Positions 18,031 to 26,372 of a DNA stretch of 64,000 nucleotides are shown here, in pieces. Within the stretch, counting starts at the first letter, position 1. The number at the start of each line of letters is the position of its first letter. Below the pieces are notes generated by a model. The model was not told the DNA's origin and did no database searches. It saw nothing but the letters and a program-made list of their open reading frames with translations. The position numbers and the translations under genes were made by a program. This DNA is from Pseudomonas sp. ACM7 (GTDB lineage Bacteria > Pseudomonadota > Gammaproteobacteria > Pseudomonadales > Pseudomonadaceae). The stretch is from positions 512,327 through 576,326 of the forward strand of contig NZ_CP024866.1 of NCBI RefSeq assembly GCF_004136015.1, read 5' to 3'.

Positions 18031-18086
18031 AGGGAGTACGCGCCGGTCAGCGCACTGTTTTTGGCCAATACCCACGTCAGCTTCAT
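18027..18086 (-). CDS. Candidate 19-residue leader peptide coupled to the epimerase gene
   Basis: ATG at 18086, preceded by GGAG with 6-nt spacing, opens a 19-codon frame (MKLTWVLAKNSALTGAYSL) whose TGA overlaps the epimerase ATG as ATGA. The downstream gene has no ribosome binding site of its own, so this ORF probably delivers ribosomes to it. No family is recognisable. It could be a regulatory leader or only a coupling device. Confidence 0.5.
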   Translation of the reverse strand: MKLTWVLAKNSALTGAYSL

Positions 18087-18337
18087 GCTTTGCTCCATAG
18101 TCCAGTCAATAAGGCTTGTATCGTCGATGGGAGAACTGCCAGATGCCCACAATGAATCCCGCCAGTTCTCGGCCATGCATACGTTGCTCGTCGGATTGTA
18201 AAAATAGCGTTAATTATTCATTTAGGTTTTGTGATGATTGCCAAGAAGGCGTGACGAATTCAGTTGCCATTGACACACGTCAATCTAAAGTGCATGCCAG
18301 CAGGAGAAAAAATCGCCCCCGGGAAGGATAAAGAACC

Positions 18338-18985
18338 ATGAGTACTGAGCAAGAAACAACGTTCGACGAGCCGCGGCTTAACAGCACGGAAATCCGCATA
18401 CTGGGCTCGTTGATCGAAAAACAGGCCACCAGCCCGGAAACCTATCCGCTGACCCTCAATGCGTTGGTGATTGCCTGCAACCAGAAAACCAGCCGCGAGC
18501 CGGTGATGAACCTTACCCAGGGTCAGGTCGGCCAAAGCCTGCGCGCCCTCGAAGGACGTGGTTTCACCAAACTGGTGATGGGCACCCGTGCGGACCGTTG
18601 GGAGCATAAGGTCGACAAGGCCCTGGAATTAGTGCCCGCCCAGGTGATTTTGACAGGGCTGTTGTTCCTGCGCGGCCCACAAACGGTCAATGAACTGCTG
18701 ACTCGCAGCGGCCGCATGCATGACTTCGAAGATGCCGAACAGGTGGTGCATCAACTGGAACGGCTGATTGCTCGCGATCTGGCACTGCTGATTCCGCGCC
18801 AGGCTGGGCAGCGGGAAGACCGCTACATGCACGCCTTGGGGGACCCGGCGGACATCGAAACGATCCTGGCGGCACGGCAGAACCCGACCGAGCGTGGCGC
18901 GGGTGGTGGCGTATCGGTTGAGCGGATCGAAGAGCTTGAGGCGCGAATTGCGGCGCTGGAAGAGCGTCTGGCCCGCCTCGAATAA
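18338..18985 (+). CDS. YceH family protein (DUF480)
   Basis: A 215-residue cytoplasmic protein with two winged-helix domains typical of YceH: the N-terminal [40 protein letters not shown] is highly characteristic, and a second begins around [17 protein letters not shown]-terminal coiled coil ([20 protein letters not shown]) ends the protein. Function is not established; the fold suggests DNA binding or protein interaction. It is divergent from the envelope-sugar operon across 251 bp that must carry both promoters. Confidence 0.95.
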   Translation: MSTEQETTFDEPRLNSTEIRILGSLIEKQATSPETYPLTLNALVIACNQKTSREPVMNLTQGQVGQSLRALEGRGFTKLVMGTRADRWEHKVDKALELVPAQVILTGLLFLRGPQTVNELLTRSGRMHDFEDAEQVVHQLERLIARDLALLIPRQAGQREDRYMHALGDPADIETILAARQNPTERGAGGGVSVERIEELEARIAALEERLARLE

Positions 18986-19007
18986 CCCGGTGCAACGCAC
19001 ATATTAA

Positions 19008-19031
19008 TGTGGAAGCGAGCTTGCTCCCACA
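19008..19031. repeat. Single REP family A element
   Basis: One imperfect palindrome TGTGGAAGCGAGC/TTGCTCCCACA, alone between the yceH stop and the convergent cupin gene. It may serve as a transcription end. Confidence 0.75.
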
Positions 19032-19048
19032 TTAGGTTTGCGGTGCTT

Positions 19049-19567
19049 CTACTCGCCGTCCCAATAATCCACGCCGTCGGCCGGCCTGGCGACGGCGACG
19101 AAGCCCGAGGCATTGCCCTCGGCGTCGACCTTGAAGTCGTCCATCACCGCATACTTGCCGGAATCCGGGTACTCGCAAATTTCGGGTGATTGTTGGGTGC
19201 TGACCGCCAGGTAGCGCAGCTCAGCGTTGCTGGTGTTGATGATCTGGTGCGCGGTTTCAGGACCGCCCGGCGGGCAGGCAATGACATCACCGGCGCGAAC
19301 GGGAAAGCGCTCGGCGCCCAAGCGAACCTCCCCTTCCCCGGCCACGATGTAAAACATCTCCTCGTTGACCCGATGACTGTGAAACGGGCTGCCACGCATC
19401 CCCGGTTCCAGCACGTACAGGCGATAACCCAGCTTCTGCGCGCCAAGTTGCTGGCCGATGCGCGCCTGCCGTTGCTGATAGCGGTCGGCGGTGTCTCCCG
19501 TCGGGGCAAACGCTTCGGGCAGCGGTTCAAGTTCGGCCTGATCCAGATTAAGAATGGCAGGATGCAT
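19049..19567 (-). CDS. Cupin domain protein
   Basis: A 172-residue cupin. Motif 1 reads PGMRGSPFHSHRVNEEMFYIVAGEG with His, His and Glu metal ligands (GX5HXHX3,4EX6G), and motif 2 reads PGGPETAHQIINTSN with the fourth ligand His. Binding of a divalent metal is therefore likely. Substrate unknown. It starts 8 bp after the shikimate-dehydrogenase-like gene on the same strand and so is probably co-transcribed with it. Confidence 0.9.
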   Translation of the reverse strand: MHPAILNLDQAELEPLPEAFAPTGDTADRYQQRQARIGQQLGAQKLGYRLYVLEPGMRGSPFHSHRVNEEMFYIVAGEGEVRLGAERFPVRAGDVIACPPGGPETAHQIINTSNAELRYLAVSTQQSPEICEYPDSGKYAVMDDFKVDAEGNASGFVAVARPADGVDYWDGE

Positions 19568-19575
19568 GAGTCACC

Positions 19576-20430
19576 TCAGTCACGGTTTGCTTGCTGGGCA
19601 CCAGGAGAGCCAACGCCACTTCGGGCAAATTCCACGGCTTTGTGAAACTGCTCATCGGTCGGCCGCACGCCGGTGTACAGCACGAACTGCTCCAGCGCCT
19701 GGATCGCGATCACTTCCAGCCCGGTGATCACTCGCTTGCCTTCAGCACGAGCGCGCACAATCAACGGTGTTTCCGAGGGGACTGCCACTACATCGAAGAC
19801 AATCTCGGCAGCAGCGATGGTTTCAACATCGAACGCCAGCTGATCGGCCTCGGGGCCGGACATGCCAATCGGTGTGACGTTGATCAGCATCTGCGGCCGC
19901 TCCGAACCCAGCTCCACTTGCCATCGATAGCCCAGCGATTCGGCCAACGCACATCCGGCACGCTCGTTGCGGGCTACGATCAGGCCATTTTTGTAGCCAC
20001 CATCGCGCAAGGCACTGGCCACAGCCTTGGCCATGCCGCCGCTGCCGCGCAGGGCAAAGGTCAATTGCTTCGGCACCTGGTGGGTTTCAAGCAACTGGGC
20101 GATCGCGATGTAATCGGTGTTGTAAGCCTTGAGATGGCCGTTAGTGTTGACGATGGTGTTGATCGATTGAATGGCCGCAGCGGAGGGATCCAGTTCATCG
20201 ACCAGCGCAATGCAGGGCTCCTTGAACGGCATCGACACGCCGCAACCACGAATCCCCAAGGCGCGAATGCCACCAACGGCGCCTGGCAGATCCTGACTGC
20301 TGAAGGCTTTGTAGTAAAAATTCAGGTCCAGTTGCTCATACAGATGATTGTGAAACCGCAAACCGAAGTTCCCGGGACGTGCGGAAAGCGACATGCACAG
20401 CTGGGTGTCTCTGTCGGGGTTCATCTGCAT
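19576..20430 (-). CDS. Shikimate 5-dehydrogenase-like oxidoreductase
   Basis: A 284-residue protein of the shikimate/quinate dehydrogenase family. The catalytic lysine is in SMPFKE near residue 69, the substrate Asp in AYNTDYIA, and the nucleotide-binding loop reads LRGSGGMAKA. The loop departs from the GAGGA form of AroE, and the neighbour is a cupin rather than other aromatic pathway genes, so this is more likely a paralogue of the SdhL/RifI/quinate type than housekeeping AroE. The ATG at 20430 has AAGGAG 8 nt upstream. Confidence 0.85.
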   Translation of the reverse strand: MQMNPDRDTQLCMSLSARPGNFGLRFHNHLYEQLDLNFYYKAFSSQDLPGAVGGIRALGIRGCGVSMPFKEPCIALVDELDPSAAAIQSINTIVNTNGHLKAYNTDYIAIAQLLETHQVPKQLTFALRGSGGMAKAVASALRDGGYKNGLIVARNERAGCALAESLGYRWQVELGSERPQMLINVTPIGMSGPEADQLAFDVETIAAAEIVFDVVAVPSETPLIVRARAEGKRVITGLEVIAIQALEQFVLYTGVRPTDEQFHKAVEFARSGVGSPGAQQANRD

Positions 20431-20675
20431 GAAAAATCTCCTTGAATAGCACTTTCAGATGGACGGGATTAGCCAATCCATCGGGTCTGATCGATCATAA
20501 CGGCGTGTCTGCACGCGGCCCCACTGAACCGTAAAGAAACTAGTACAGACCTTACACAAAATTTACCCAACGGCTGTGCTGATTTTGAAAAAAACGCTGT
20601 CTTAGAAGTATCCCCGCGACAATCCTTGGGTCTATTGCAGACTCAAGCGCCGGGGCGAAGAACCGAGGAACTATC

Positions 20676-21047
20676 ATGATCCGTAAAATCCCCACAGTAG
20701 CCTTGCTGATCGGTGCTTTTGCTATCGCCGGGCAGGCAGAGGCTGGCGGCGGTCACGGCGGTCACGGTTGGGAAGGGCCGGCGGTATTTGGCGCGATCGT
20801 TGGCACGGCCATCGTCGGTTCGGCCATCATCAACAGCAACCGCCCGGTCTATGTACAGCAACCGGTTTACGCTGAGCCACAACCGGTTTACAACGGCCCG
20901 CCACCGGTTTATTACCAGCCGGCACCGGTCTACGTGCAACAACCGGTCTATTACGGCCCGCCGCCGGTTTACTACGGCCCGCCACGTGGTTACTACGGTC
21001 CACCGCGCGGGTACTACGGCCCTCCCCACGGTTATGGCCGCTGGTAA
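20676..21047 (+). CDS. Secreted Pro/Tyr-rich PVY-repeat protein
   Basis: A 123-residue product with a clear signal peptide (MIRKIPTVALLIGAFAIAGQAEA), a Gly/His-rich patch (GGGHGGHGWEG), a short hydrophobic stretch (AIVGTAIVGSAI), and then a low-complexity tail of repeated PVY and GPP units ending GYYGPPHGYGRW. The tail is probably a disordered, possibly surface-adhesive extension. Similar short proteins are common in Pseudomonas but have no assigned function. It is monocistronic with a strong terminator. Confidence 0.8.
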   Translation: MIRKIPTVALLIGAFAIAGQAEAGGGHGGHGWEGPAVFGAIVGTAIVGSAIINSNRPVYVQQPVYAEPQPVYNGPPPVYYQPAPVYVQQPVYYGPPPVYYGPPRGYYGPPRGYYGPPHGYGRW

Positions 21048-21057
21048 CGGAATCATC

Positions 21058-21086
21058 AGGCCCCGCCTCAACAGCGGGGCCTTTTT
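21058..21086 (+). terminator. Terminator of the PVY-repeat protein gene
   Basis: Stem GGCCCCGC/GCGGGGCC with a 7-base loop, followed by TTTTTT, 11 bp after the stop. Confidence 0.9.
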
Positions 21087-21282
21087 TGTGACCGTCCGTC
21101 GGCAGAGGTCTGGATAAATCTCGCCAAGGTCGCTGTCGGGACAGTCTTTGCGGTTCAAGTTGGCAAGATTGACTCGCCACCCTTCCCCCGCTTTGGGGAA
21201 AACGGTCATATTTATGTCATGTCAGGTCCGCAATCTTGGATCTGTCCGTTAACAACAGGTTGATAAAAACAAGGACGACCTC

Positions 21283-21477
21283 ATGCCCACGCAAAACCCG
21301 CACCGCATTGTCGGCTTGTGCACTTCCAGCAAGGTGTACAACGCACTGACCGAACTCAAGCACCTGGAAGGCCATCGCAGCGCCAAGTTTCTTTCGCTGC
21401 TGGCAGAAAACCTGGTGCGAAAAGGCCTGCTCAACGAGCAGGAAGTGGTTCATATGCTGGACCTGGTGGTCGACTGA
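21283..21477 (+). CDS. Small conserved protein, unknown function
   Basis: A 64-residue protein of ordinary composition (MPTQNPHRIVGLCTSSKVYN...), predicted to be mostly alpha-helical with the central motif LKHLEGHRSAKFLSLLAENLVRKGLL. No signal peptide or membrane segment. Codon use matches neighbours. A weak AGGACG site precedes the ATG. Function unknown. Confidence 0.7.
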   Translation: MPTQNPHRIVGLCTSSKVYNALTELKHLEGHRSAKFLSLLAENLVRKGLLNEQEVVHMLDLVVD

Positions 21478-21577
21478 ACCGATGACTCATTGGCATCAAT
21501 GACGACTATCGAAAGCGTTGATTGTCCGTTCAGGCGTCAGGTCCGTAAGGTAGCTCCATTGATTGATGGAGGTACTT

Positions 21578-21760
21578 ATGTCCCAGGTTCAGATCATGTC
21601 CGTTATCGGCAGCGCCGTTCCCGCACCGCTCAGAGAGCTAGGATTGCTCGCCTGTTGGTACCTGGTGCAGGACGGCGAACCGATCAGCGGTCCGCTCACC
21701 TCGCTGCCGGCTGCCCAGGCACTGTCGCAACGCATCCGCCAAGTCCAAATCAGCGCTTAA
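21578..21760 (+). CDS. Small protein, unknown function
   Basis: A 60-residue product starting MSQVQIMSVIG. The ATG at 21578 has GGAGG with 6-nt spacing, so translation is likely. The sequence RELGLLACWYLVQDGEPISGPLTSLPAAQALSQRI has a pattern like a short beta-hairpin plus helix, as in small GYF/DUF-type domains. It overlaps the end of the convergent transporter gene by 4 bp. Function unknown. Confidence 0.65.
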   Translation: MSQVQIMSVIGSAVPAPLRELGLLACWYLVQDGEPISGPLTSLPAAQALSQRIRQVQISA

Positions 21761-22818
21761 GGCAGCTGCACCCGCGGCTTGGTTTCAATGAAGATGGCCC
21801 AGCTCGACATAAACAGCGCAGCGATCAGCGGCCCGATCACAAAGCCATTGAGGCCGAAGACCGCCAGACCGCCAAGGGTCGAGATAAGGATCAGATAGTC
21901 CGGCATCTTTGTATCCTTGCCCACCAGGATCGGTCGCAGCACGTTATCCACCAGGCCGATCACAAAAACCCCGTACAGCCCCAGCACCACGCCCTGCCAG
22001 ATCGCTCCGGCGAATAGGAAAAACGCCGCCACCGGCGCCCAGACGATCCCTGCCCCCACCGCTGGCAACAGCGACAGAAACGCCATCAGCACCGCCCAGA
22101 GCAGCGCGCTCGGAATATCCAGAAACCAGAAAATCAAACCGCCCAATGCACCCTGCGTGATCGCCACCACCAGGTTGCCCTTCACCGTCGCCCGCACTAC
22201 GCGATTGAACTTGAGTTGCAAACGACGTTTCTGGTGCTCCTGCAGCGGCACTGCAGCGCGAACTTTGCGGGCCAGTTCGGCGCCGTCCCGCAGAAAGAAG
22301 AACAGCAGGTAAAGCATGATGAAAAAGCTCACCAAAAAATCGAAAGTGCCCTGACCGACACTGAAAACCTGCGTGGCGACAAACTCATTGCCTGTCACTG
22401 CACTCTTGATGATTTTCTCCCGCAGCCCGTCCAACTCGCCAACCCCGGCCCGATCGAGCAAGTGCTGGAAGTACGGCGGCAGGCTGTGTTTGAAATGCGT
22501 CACATACCCGGCGATGTCCAGTTCGCCGCTTTCGATGCTCTTGTACACCGCGGCCCCTTCTTGAACCAGCAAGATACTGAGGACAATCACCGGCAGAATC
22601 GCGATCACCAGGCAGATGCTCAGGGTGAGCAGCGACGTCAGATTGCGCTCCCAGCCGAACTTCAGTTGCAGTCGTCGCTGCAGGGGCGCGAAGAGGATGC
22701 CGAGGATCACCGCCCAGAACACTGCACCGTAAAACGGCAGCAAAATCCAGATAAACGCGGCGGTGACCAGCCCTAGCAAGATCACCAGTGATTTGTTTTG
22801 TACTGTCTCTTCGTTCAT
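21757..22818 (-). CDS. AI-2E family transporter (PerM-type permease)
   Basis: A 353-residue integral membrane protein of the AI-2E/UPF0118 family. It has paired N-terminal helices (LVILLGLVTAAFIWILLPFYGAVFWAVILGILFAPLQRRL), a central periplasmic or amphipathic section (about 90-160) and C-terminal helices with the family pattern AVGAGIVWAPVAAFFLFAG and DNVLRPILVGKDTKMPDYLILISTLGGL. Members export signalling molecules or act as Na+/H+ antiporters; the substrate here cannot be told. Divergent from trhP. Confidence 0.9.
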   Translation of the reverse strand: MNEETVQNKSLVILLGLVTAAFIWILLPFYGAVFWAVILGILFAPLQRRLQLKFGWERNLTSLLTLSICLVIAILPVIVLSILLVQEGAAVYKSIESGELDIAGYVTHFKHSLPPYFQHLLDRAGVGELDGLREKIIKSAVTGNEFVATQVFSVGQGTFDFLVSFFIMLYLLFFFLRDGAELARKVRAAVPLQEHQKRRLQLKFNRVVRATVKGNLVVAITQGALGGLIFWFLDIPSALLWAVLMAFLSLLPAVGAGIVWAPVAAFFLFAGAIWQGVVLGLYGVFVIGLVDNVLRPILVGKDTKMPDYLILISTLGGLAVFGLNGFVIGPLIAALFMSSWAIFIETKPRVQLP

Positions 22819-22941
22819 GTCCGATCCATGTCAGTCCGCAAGGACACAATGTCGCGTCCTGATGCTTAGTCCGCCACGGTTCGCGCGAGTGCCATCCGTT
22901 TGTTCATCAAGCATAGATCCAGATCAATGAACCCCGCGGGC

Positions 22942-22966
22942 AAGCCGCTTACTCTCGGCGGCTTTT
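22942..22966 (+). other. Terminator-like hairpin just upstream of trhP
   Basis: A 7-bp stem AAGCCGC/GCGGCTT with a short loop and TTTT tail ends 15 bp before the trhP ATG. If transcribed, it could attenuate trhP or hide its ribosome binding site; it may also be a relic terminator. Confidence 0.4.
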
Positions 22967-22981
22967 GTGACCGACTCTGCC

Positions 22982-24307
22982 ATGACTCTCCTGCCTCCAG
23001 AACTGCTCGCCCCCGCCGGCACCCTGAAAAACATGCGATATGCCTTCGCCTACGGCGCCGATGCGGTGTACGCCGGTCAGCCGCGCTACAGCCTGCGGGT
23101 GCGCAACAACGAATTCGATCACGCCAATCTGGCCCTCGGCATCCACGAGGCCCAGGCTCAAGGCAAGCGCTTCTATGTGGTGGTGAACATCGCCCCGCAC
23201 AACGCCAAACTGAAAACCTTCCTCAAAGACCTGGCGCCGGTGATTGCCATGGCGCCGGACGCGCTGATCATGTCCGATCCAGGCCTGATCATGCTGGTCC
23301 ACCGACATTATCCGCAGATGCCGATTCACCTTTCGGTACAGGCCAACACGGTGAACTGGGCCAGTGTCGAGTTCTGGCAGCAACAAGGCTTGAGCCGGAT
23401 CATCCTGTCACGGGAACTGTCCCTGGAAGAAATCGCCGAAATCCGCGAGCAGGTCCCGGCGATGGAACTGGAAGTGTTCGTCCACGGTGCCTTGTGCATG
23501 GCCTATTCCGGTCGCTGCCTGTTGTCGGGTTACATGAACAAGCGCGACGCCAATCAGGGCAGTTGCACCAATGCCTGTCGCTGGAAGTACTCGGCGCAGC
23601 AGGCCACGGAAAACCAGCTCGGCGAAATCGTTCAAACCTTCCAGCCCGAACCGACCCTGGGCATCGGCGCCCCGACCGATCAGGTGTTCCTGTTGCAGGA
23701 AGCCAATCGGCCCGACGAATTGATGCCGGCCTTCGAAGACGAGCACGGCACTTACATCATGAACGCCAAGGACCTGCGCGCGGTGCAGCATGTCGAGCGC
23801 CTGACGCAGATGGGCGTGCACTCACTGAAAATCGAGGGCCGGACCAAATCCCACTTTTATTGCGCGCGGACCACTCAGGTTTACCGTCGGGCGATCGACG
23901 ACGCGGTGGCCGGTCGCGAGTTCGACCGCAACCTGATGACGGACCTGGAATCCCTCGCCCAGCGCGGCTACACCGAAGGTTTTCTGCGGCGGCATGTGCA
24001 TGACGAATACCAGAACTACCAGCACGGCAGTTCGGTGTCGGAGCGGCAGCAGTTTGTCGGCGAGCTGACCGGCGAGCGGCGTGACCGGATGGCGGAGGTC
24101 AAGGTGAAGAATCGATTTGGTCTGGGCGACCACCTGGAACTGATGACGCCCAAGGGCAACTTCCAATTCGATTTGCATGATCTGCAAAACATCAAAGGCG
24201 AGCCGGTCGAGGTGGCGCCGGGGGATGGGCATACGGTGTATCTGCCGATTCCGGATGCGGTGGATTTGCAGTTTGGGTTGTTGATGCGCGATGTCAGCGT
24301 CGCATGA
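22982..24307 (+). CDS. trhP: tRNA hydroxylation protein TrhP (YegQ), U32 peptidase family
   Basis: A 441-residue U32-family protein. In E. coli YegQ/TrhP makes 5-hydroxyuridine at wobble U34 using prephenate. It opens PPELLAPAGTLKNMRYAFAYGADAVYAG and has the family cysteine cluster in GALCMAYSGRCLLSGYMNKRDANQGSCTNACRW, presumably Fe-S ligands. Length and the C-terminal MRDVSVA match YegQ rather than the shorter UbiU/UbiV. The ATG at 22982 gives the conserved start; a GTG at 22967 is the alternative. It is monocistronic and ends in a REP pair. Confidence 0.92.
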   Translation: MTLLPPELLAPAGTLKNMRYAFAYGADAVYAGQPRYSLRVRNNEFDHANLALGIHEAQAQGKRFYVVVNIAPHNAKLKTFLKDLAPVIAMAPDALIMSDPGLIMLVHRHYPQMPIHLSVQANTVNWASVEFWQQQGLSRIILSRELSLEEIAEIREQVPAMELEVFVHGALCMAYSGRCLLSGYMNKRDANQGSCTNACRWKYSAQQATENQLGEIVQTFQPEPTLGIGAPTDQVFLLQEANRPDELMPAFEDEHGTYIMNAKDLRAVQHVERLTQMGVHSLKIEGRTKSHFYCARTTQVYRRAIDDAVAGREFDRNLMTDLESLAQRGYTEGFLRRHVHDEYQNYQHGSSVSERQQFVGELTGERRDRMAEVKVKNRFGLGDHLELMTPKGNFQFDLHDLQNIKGEPVEVAPGDGHTVYLPIPDAVDLQFGLLMRDVSVA

Positions 24308-24330
24308 TCAACAAGAACGCACACAATCCC

Positions 24331-24450
24331 TGTGGGAGCGGCGGTGCGGCGATCCGACTTGCTCGCGAATGCGGTGTGTCAGGCAACTCAGATGTTGAAT
24401 GTGAGTCCGTCTTCGCGAGCAAGTCGGATCGCCGCACCGCCGCTCCCACA
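24331..24450. repeat. REP family A variant pair with 39-nt perfect arms
   Basis: Arms 24331-24369 and 24412-24450 are perfectly inverted. They share the TGTGGGAGCG and TTGCTCGCGAA ends of family A but carry an extra GC-rich insert (GCGGTGCGGCGATCCGAC) in both arms, so this is a distinct sub-family. Confidence 0.92.
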
Positions 24451-24455
24451 GGAAC

Positions 24456-25319
24456 TCAGGCGAACTCTTGACGCAACATCCCCACAAACGCCTCCCGCGC
24501 CGGGTGAACCCCGGCGTTTTCATGCCAATAAAACAGGTTGTCGATGGCGGTCAATTCGGGGAACTCATAGCCCACGCAACCGGCGCCTTTGGCGTACTGA
24601 TCAAACACGCCTTTAGGCACCAGCGCGACACCCGCCCCGGCACTGACGCAGCCGACAATCGCCCCGTAACTGGCCAGGCTGACAATCGGCAATGCATGCC
24701 CCTGCCGCAGCAACCAATGCTCCAGCGCCGCCCGGTAGGGACAACCCTGAGGCCACATGAATACGGTCTTGTCCTGCAAATCCGCGATGTCACGCACCGG
24801 CCTCAGGGACGTCGAGGCAATCAGCAGTAGCTCCTCACGGTACATCGGCGTGCGTTTGAGGTGTGCGCGCTCGACATCCACCGCGACGATCGCGCCGTCG
24901 AGCCGGTGGCTGAGTGTGTCGTCGAGCAATTGGCCCCAGGTGCCGGTGGTCAGTTCCAGTGCCACCGCCGGGAAACGTTTGTGGAATTTCGCCAGCAAAC
25001 GCGGCAATCGACCGGTCGCCGACGACTCGATGGCGCCAATGCGCAACGGCCCGGACGGCTTGGCCGAAGGGTCCACCGCGCGCTTGGCTTCCGCCGTAAG
25101 GGCGAGAATTTTCGCGGCATAAGCCAGAAAGGTCTGCCCCGCCGGGCTGATTCGCAGCCCTCGGCCCTCGCGCAGAAACAGCGCGACACCCAGCTCCGCT
25201 TCCAGGGACTTGATCCGTGCCGTGATGTTCGACGGCACGCAATGCAACAACTCGGCCGCCCGGGCGATACTGCCGACTTCGGCGACGGTCTTGAACATGC
25301 GTATCTGTGCCAGCTCCAT
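24456..25319 (-). CDS. LysR-family transcriptional regulator
   Basis: A 287-residue LTTR. The N-terminal helix-turn-helix reads MELAQIRMFKTVAEVGSIARAAELLHCVPSNITARIKSLE, followed by the linker helix and an effector-binding domain (PLRIGAIESSATGRLP, then GAIVGCVSAGAGVALVPKG). It is divergent from an EamA-type exporter across 96 bp, the classical arrangement for a LysR regulator controlling the adjacent gene; the target is inferred. Effector unknown. The stop lies 5 bp from the trhP REP pair. Confidence 0.92.
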   Translation of the reverse strand: MELAQIRMFKTVAEVGSIARAAELLHCVPSNITARIKSLEAELGVALFLREGRGLRISPAGQTFLAYAAKILALTAEAKRAVDPSAKPSGPLRIGAIESSATGRLPRLLAKFHKRFPAVALELTTGTWGQLLDDTLSHRLDGAIVAVDVERAHLKRTPMYREELLLIASTSLRPVRDIADLQDKTVFMWPQGCPYRAALEHWLLRQGHALPIVSLASYGAIVGCVSAGAGVALVPKGVFDQYAKGAGCVGYEFPELTAIDNLFYWHENAGVHPAREAFVGMLRQEFA

Positions 25320-25415
25320 ACATCACCCAAAGTGAAGAGTTGACGCACTATAAGTCAGTTGTGGAGAACAGTCAGGCTTCTGATACTGGATGCATCCGCC
25401 TACAGGTGCCCGATC

Positions 25416-26324
25416 ATGAAGCCACTCACGCCCTCCCCCGGTTCTCCCGTCAAAATCTTCCTGGCCATGGCATTTGTGGTCGGCTGCTGGGGTTACTCAC
25501 CGACCGGCATTCACATCGGTTTGCAGGCCTATGAGCCTGGTCATCTGGCCTTGCTGCGGTTTCTGCTGGCGTCAGCATTCATGGCGGTGGTCGCAGTGTT
25601 CCGAGGCATCAGCCTGCCGAACAGGCGTGACCTGCCGCTGCTGTTCGCGCTCGGTTTCTTTGCCGTGAGCCTGCACCATGTCGCGCTCAACTTCGGCCAG
25701 CAAAGTGTCAGCGCCGGCGCCTCCAGTGTGTTGGCGCAATCGACGCCGTTGTTCAGCACGTTGCTGGCGCGTTTCGTCTTCAAGGACCGGGTGAGCGCGT
25801 GGCGCTGGGGCTGCGTTTTACTGGGATTGATCGGCGTGGTGATTGTGGTGGCCGGGGATCAAGGACTGGGGAGCATCGACGCCCATGGATGGCTGATTGT
25901 GTTGGCGGCGGTTTCGTGGAGTTTTTACTTTGCCTTGCAGAAGCATCATTCGCGGCGCTACGACGGGCTGACGCTGGTGTGTTACACGGTTTGGTTCGGG
26001 ACGCTTTTGCTGTTGGTTTATCTTCCGGGGCTGGTGAGCCAGGTCATCACCGCTCCGGTTGAAGTGCAGCTTGCGGTCATCGGGTTGGGCATTTTTCCAA
26101 GTGCCCTTGCGTATCTCGCCTGGGCGTATGTGCTGACTCATGTGGATTTGAGCCGTGCAACGATGACGCTGTATCTGATTCCACCGACCGCCATGGCGAT
26201 TGCCGCTTTTGCGCTGGGCGAGCGGCCGACGTTGATGATCGTTGCGGGAGCACTGGTGGTGCTGGTCAGTGTGCTGGCATTGAACCTGGAGCGGCGGGTG
26301 GTGGTTCCGGTGGCCAGCATCTGA
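25416..26324 (+). CDS. EamA/DMT family transporter
   Basis: A 302-residue inner-membrane protein with ten predicted helices in two EamA repeats (VKIFLAMAFVVGCWGYSPTGIHIGL and DAHGWLIVLAAVSWSFYFALQKHH). Such proteins usually export metabolites or amino acids. The ATG at 25416 gives the standard short cytoplasmic N-terminus; an earlier in-frame start would run into the LysR promoter region. It is divergent from the LysR gene and probably regulated by it. Confidence 0.9.
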   Translation: MKPLTPSPGSPVKIFLAMAFVVGCWGYSPTGIHIGLQAYEPGHLALLRFLLASAFMAVVAVFRGISLPNRRDLPLLFALGFFAVSLHHVALNFGQQSVSAGASSVLAQSTPLFSTLLARFVFKDRVSAWRWGCVLLGLIGVVIVVAGDQGLGSIDAHGWLIVLAAVSWSFYFALQKHHSRRYDGLTLVCYTVWFGTLLLLVYLPGLVSQVITAPVEVQLAVIGLGIFPSALAYLAWAYVLTHVDLSRATMTLYLIPPTAMAIAAFALGERPTLMIVAGALVVLVSVLALNLERRVVVPVASI

Positions 26325-26372
26325 TCGCTGATTTGTGGTGAGGCGTCAGGCGCCTTCGTCGGAACGCCGCCC

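Noticed and set aside
18031..18075. GTG at 18075 as an N-terminal extension of the epimerase
   Set aside because: It would add 15 residues with no counterpart before the MTVLVTGAAGFIG start and has no ribosome binding site; the small coupled ORF explains the region better.
24331..24450. Inverted repeats as CRISPR or IS ends
   Set aside because: No regular direct repeat-spacer array, no cas or transposase genes; the elements are dispersed REP-type palindromes.
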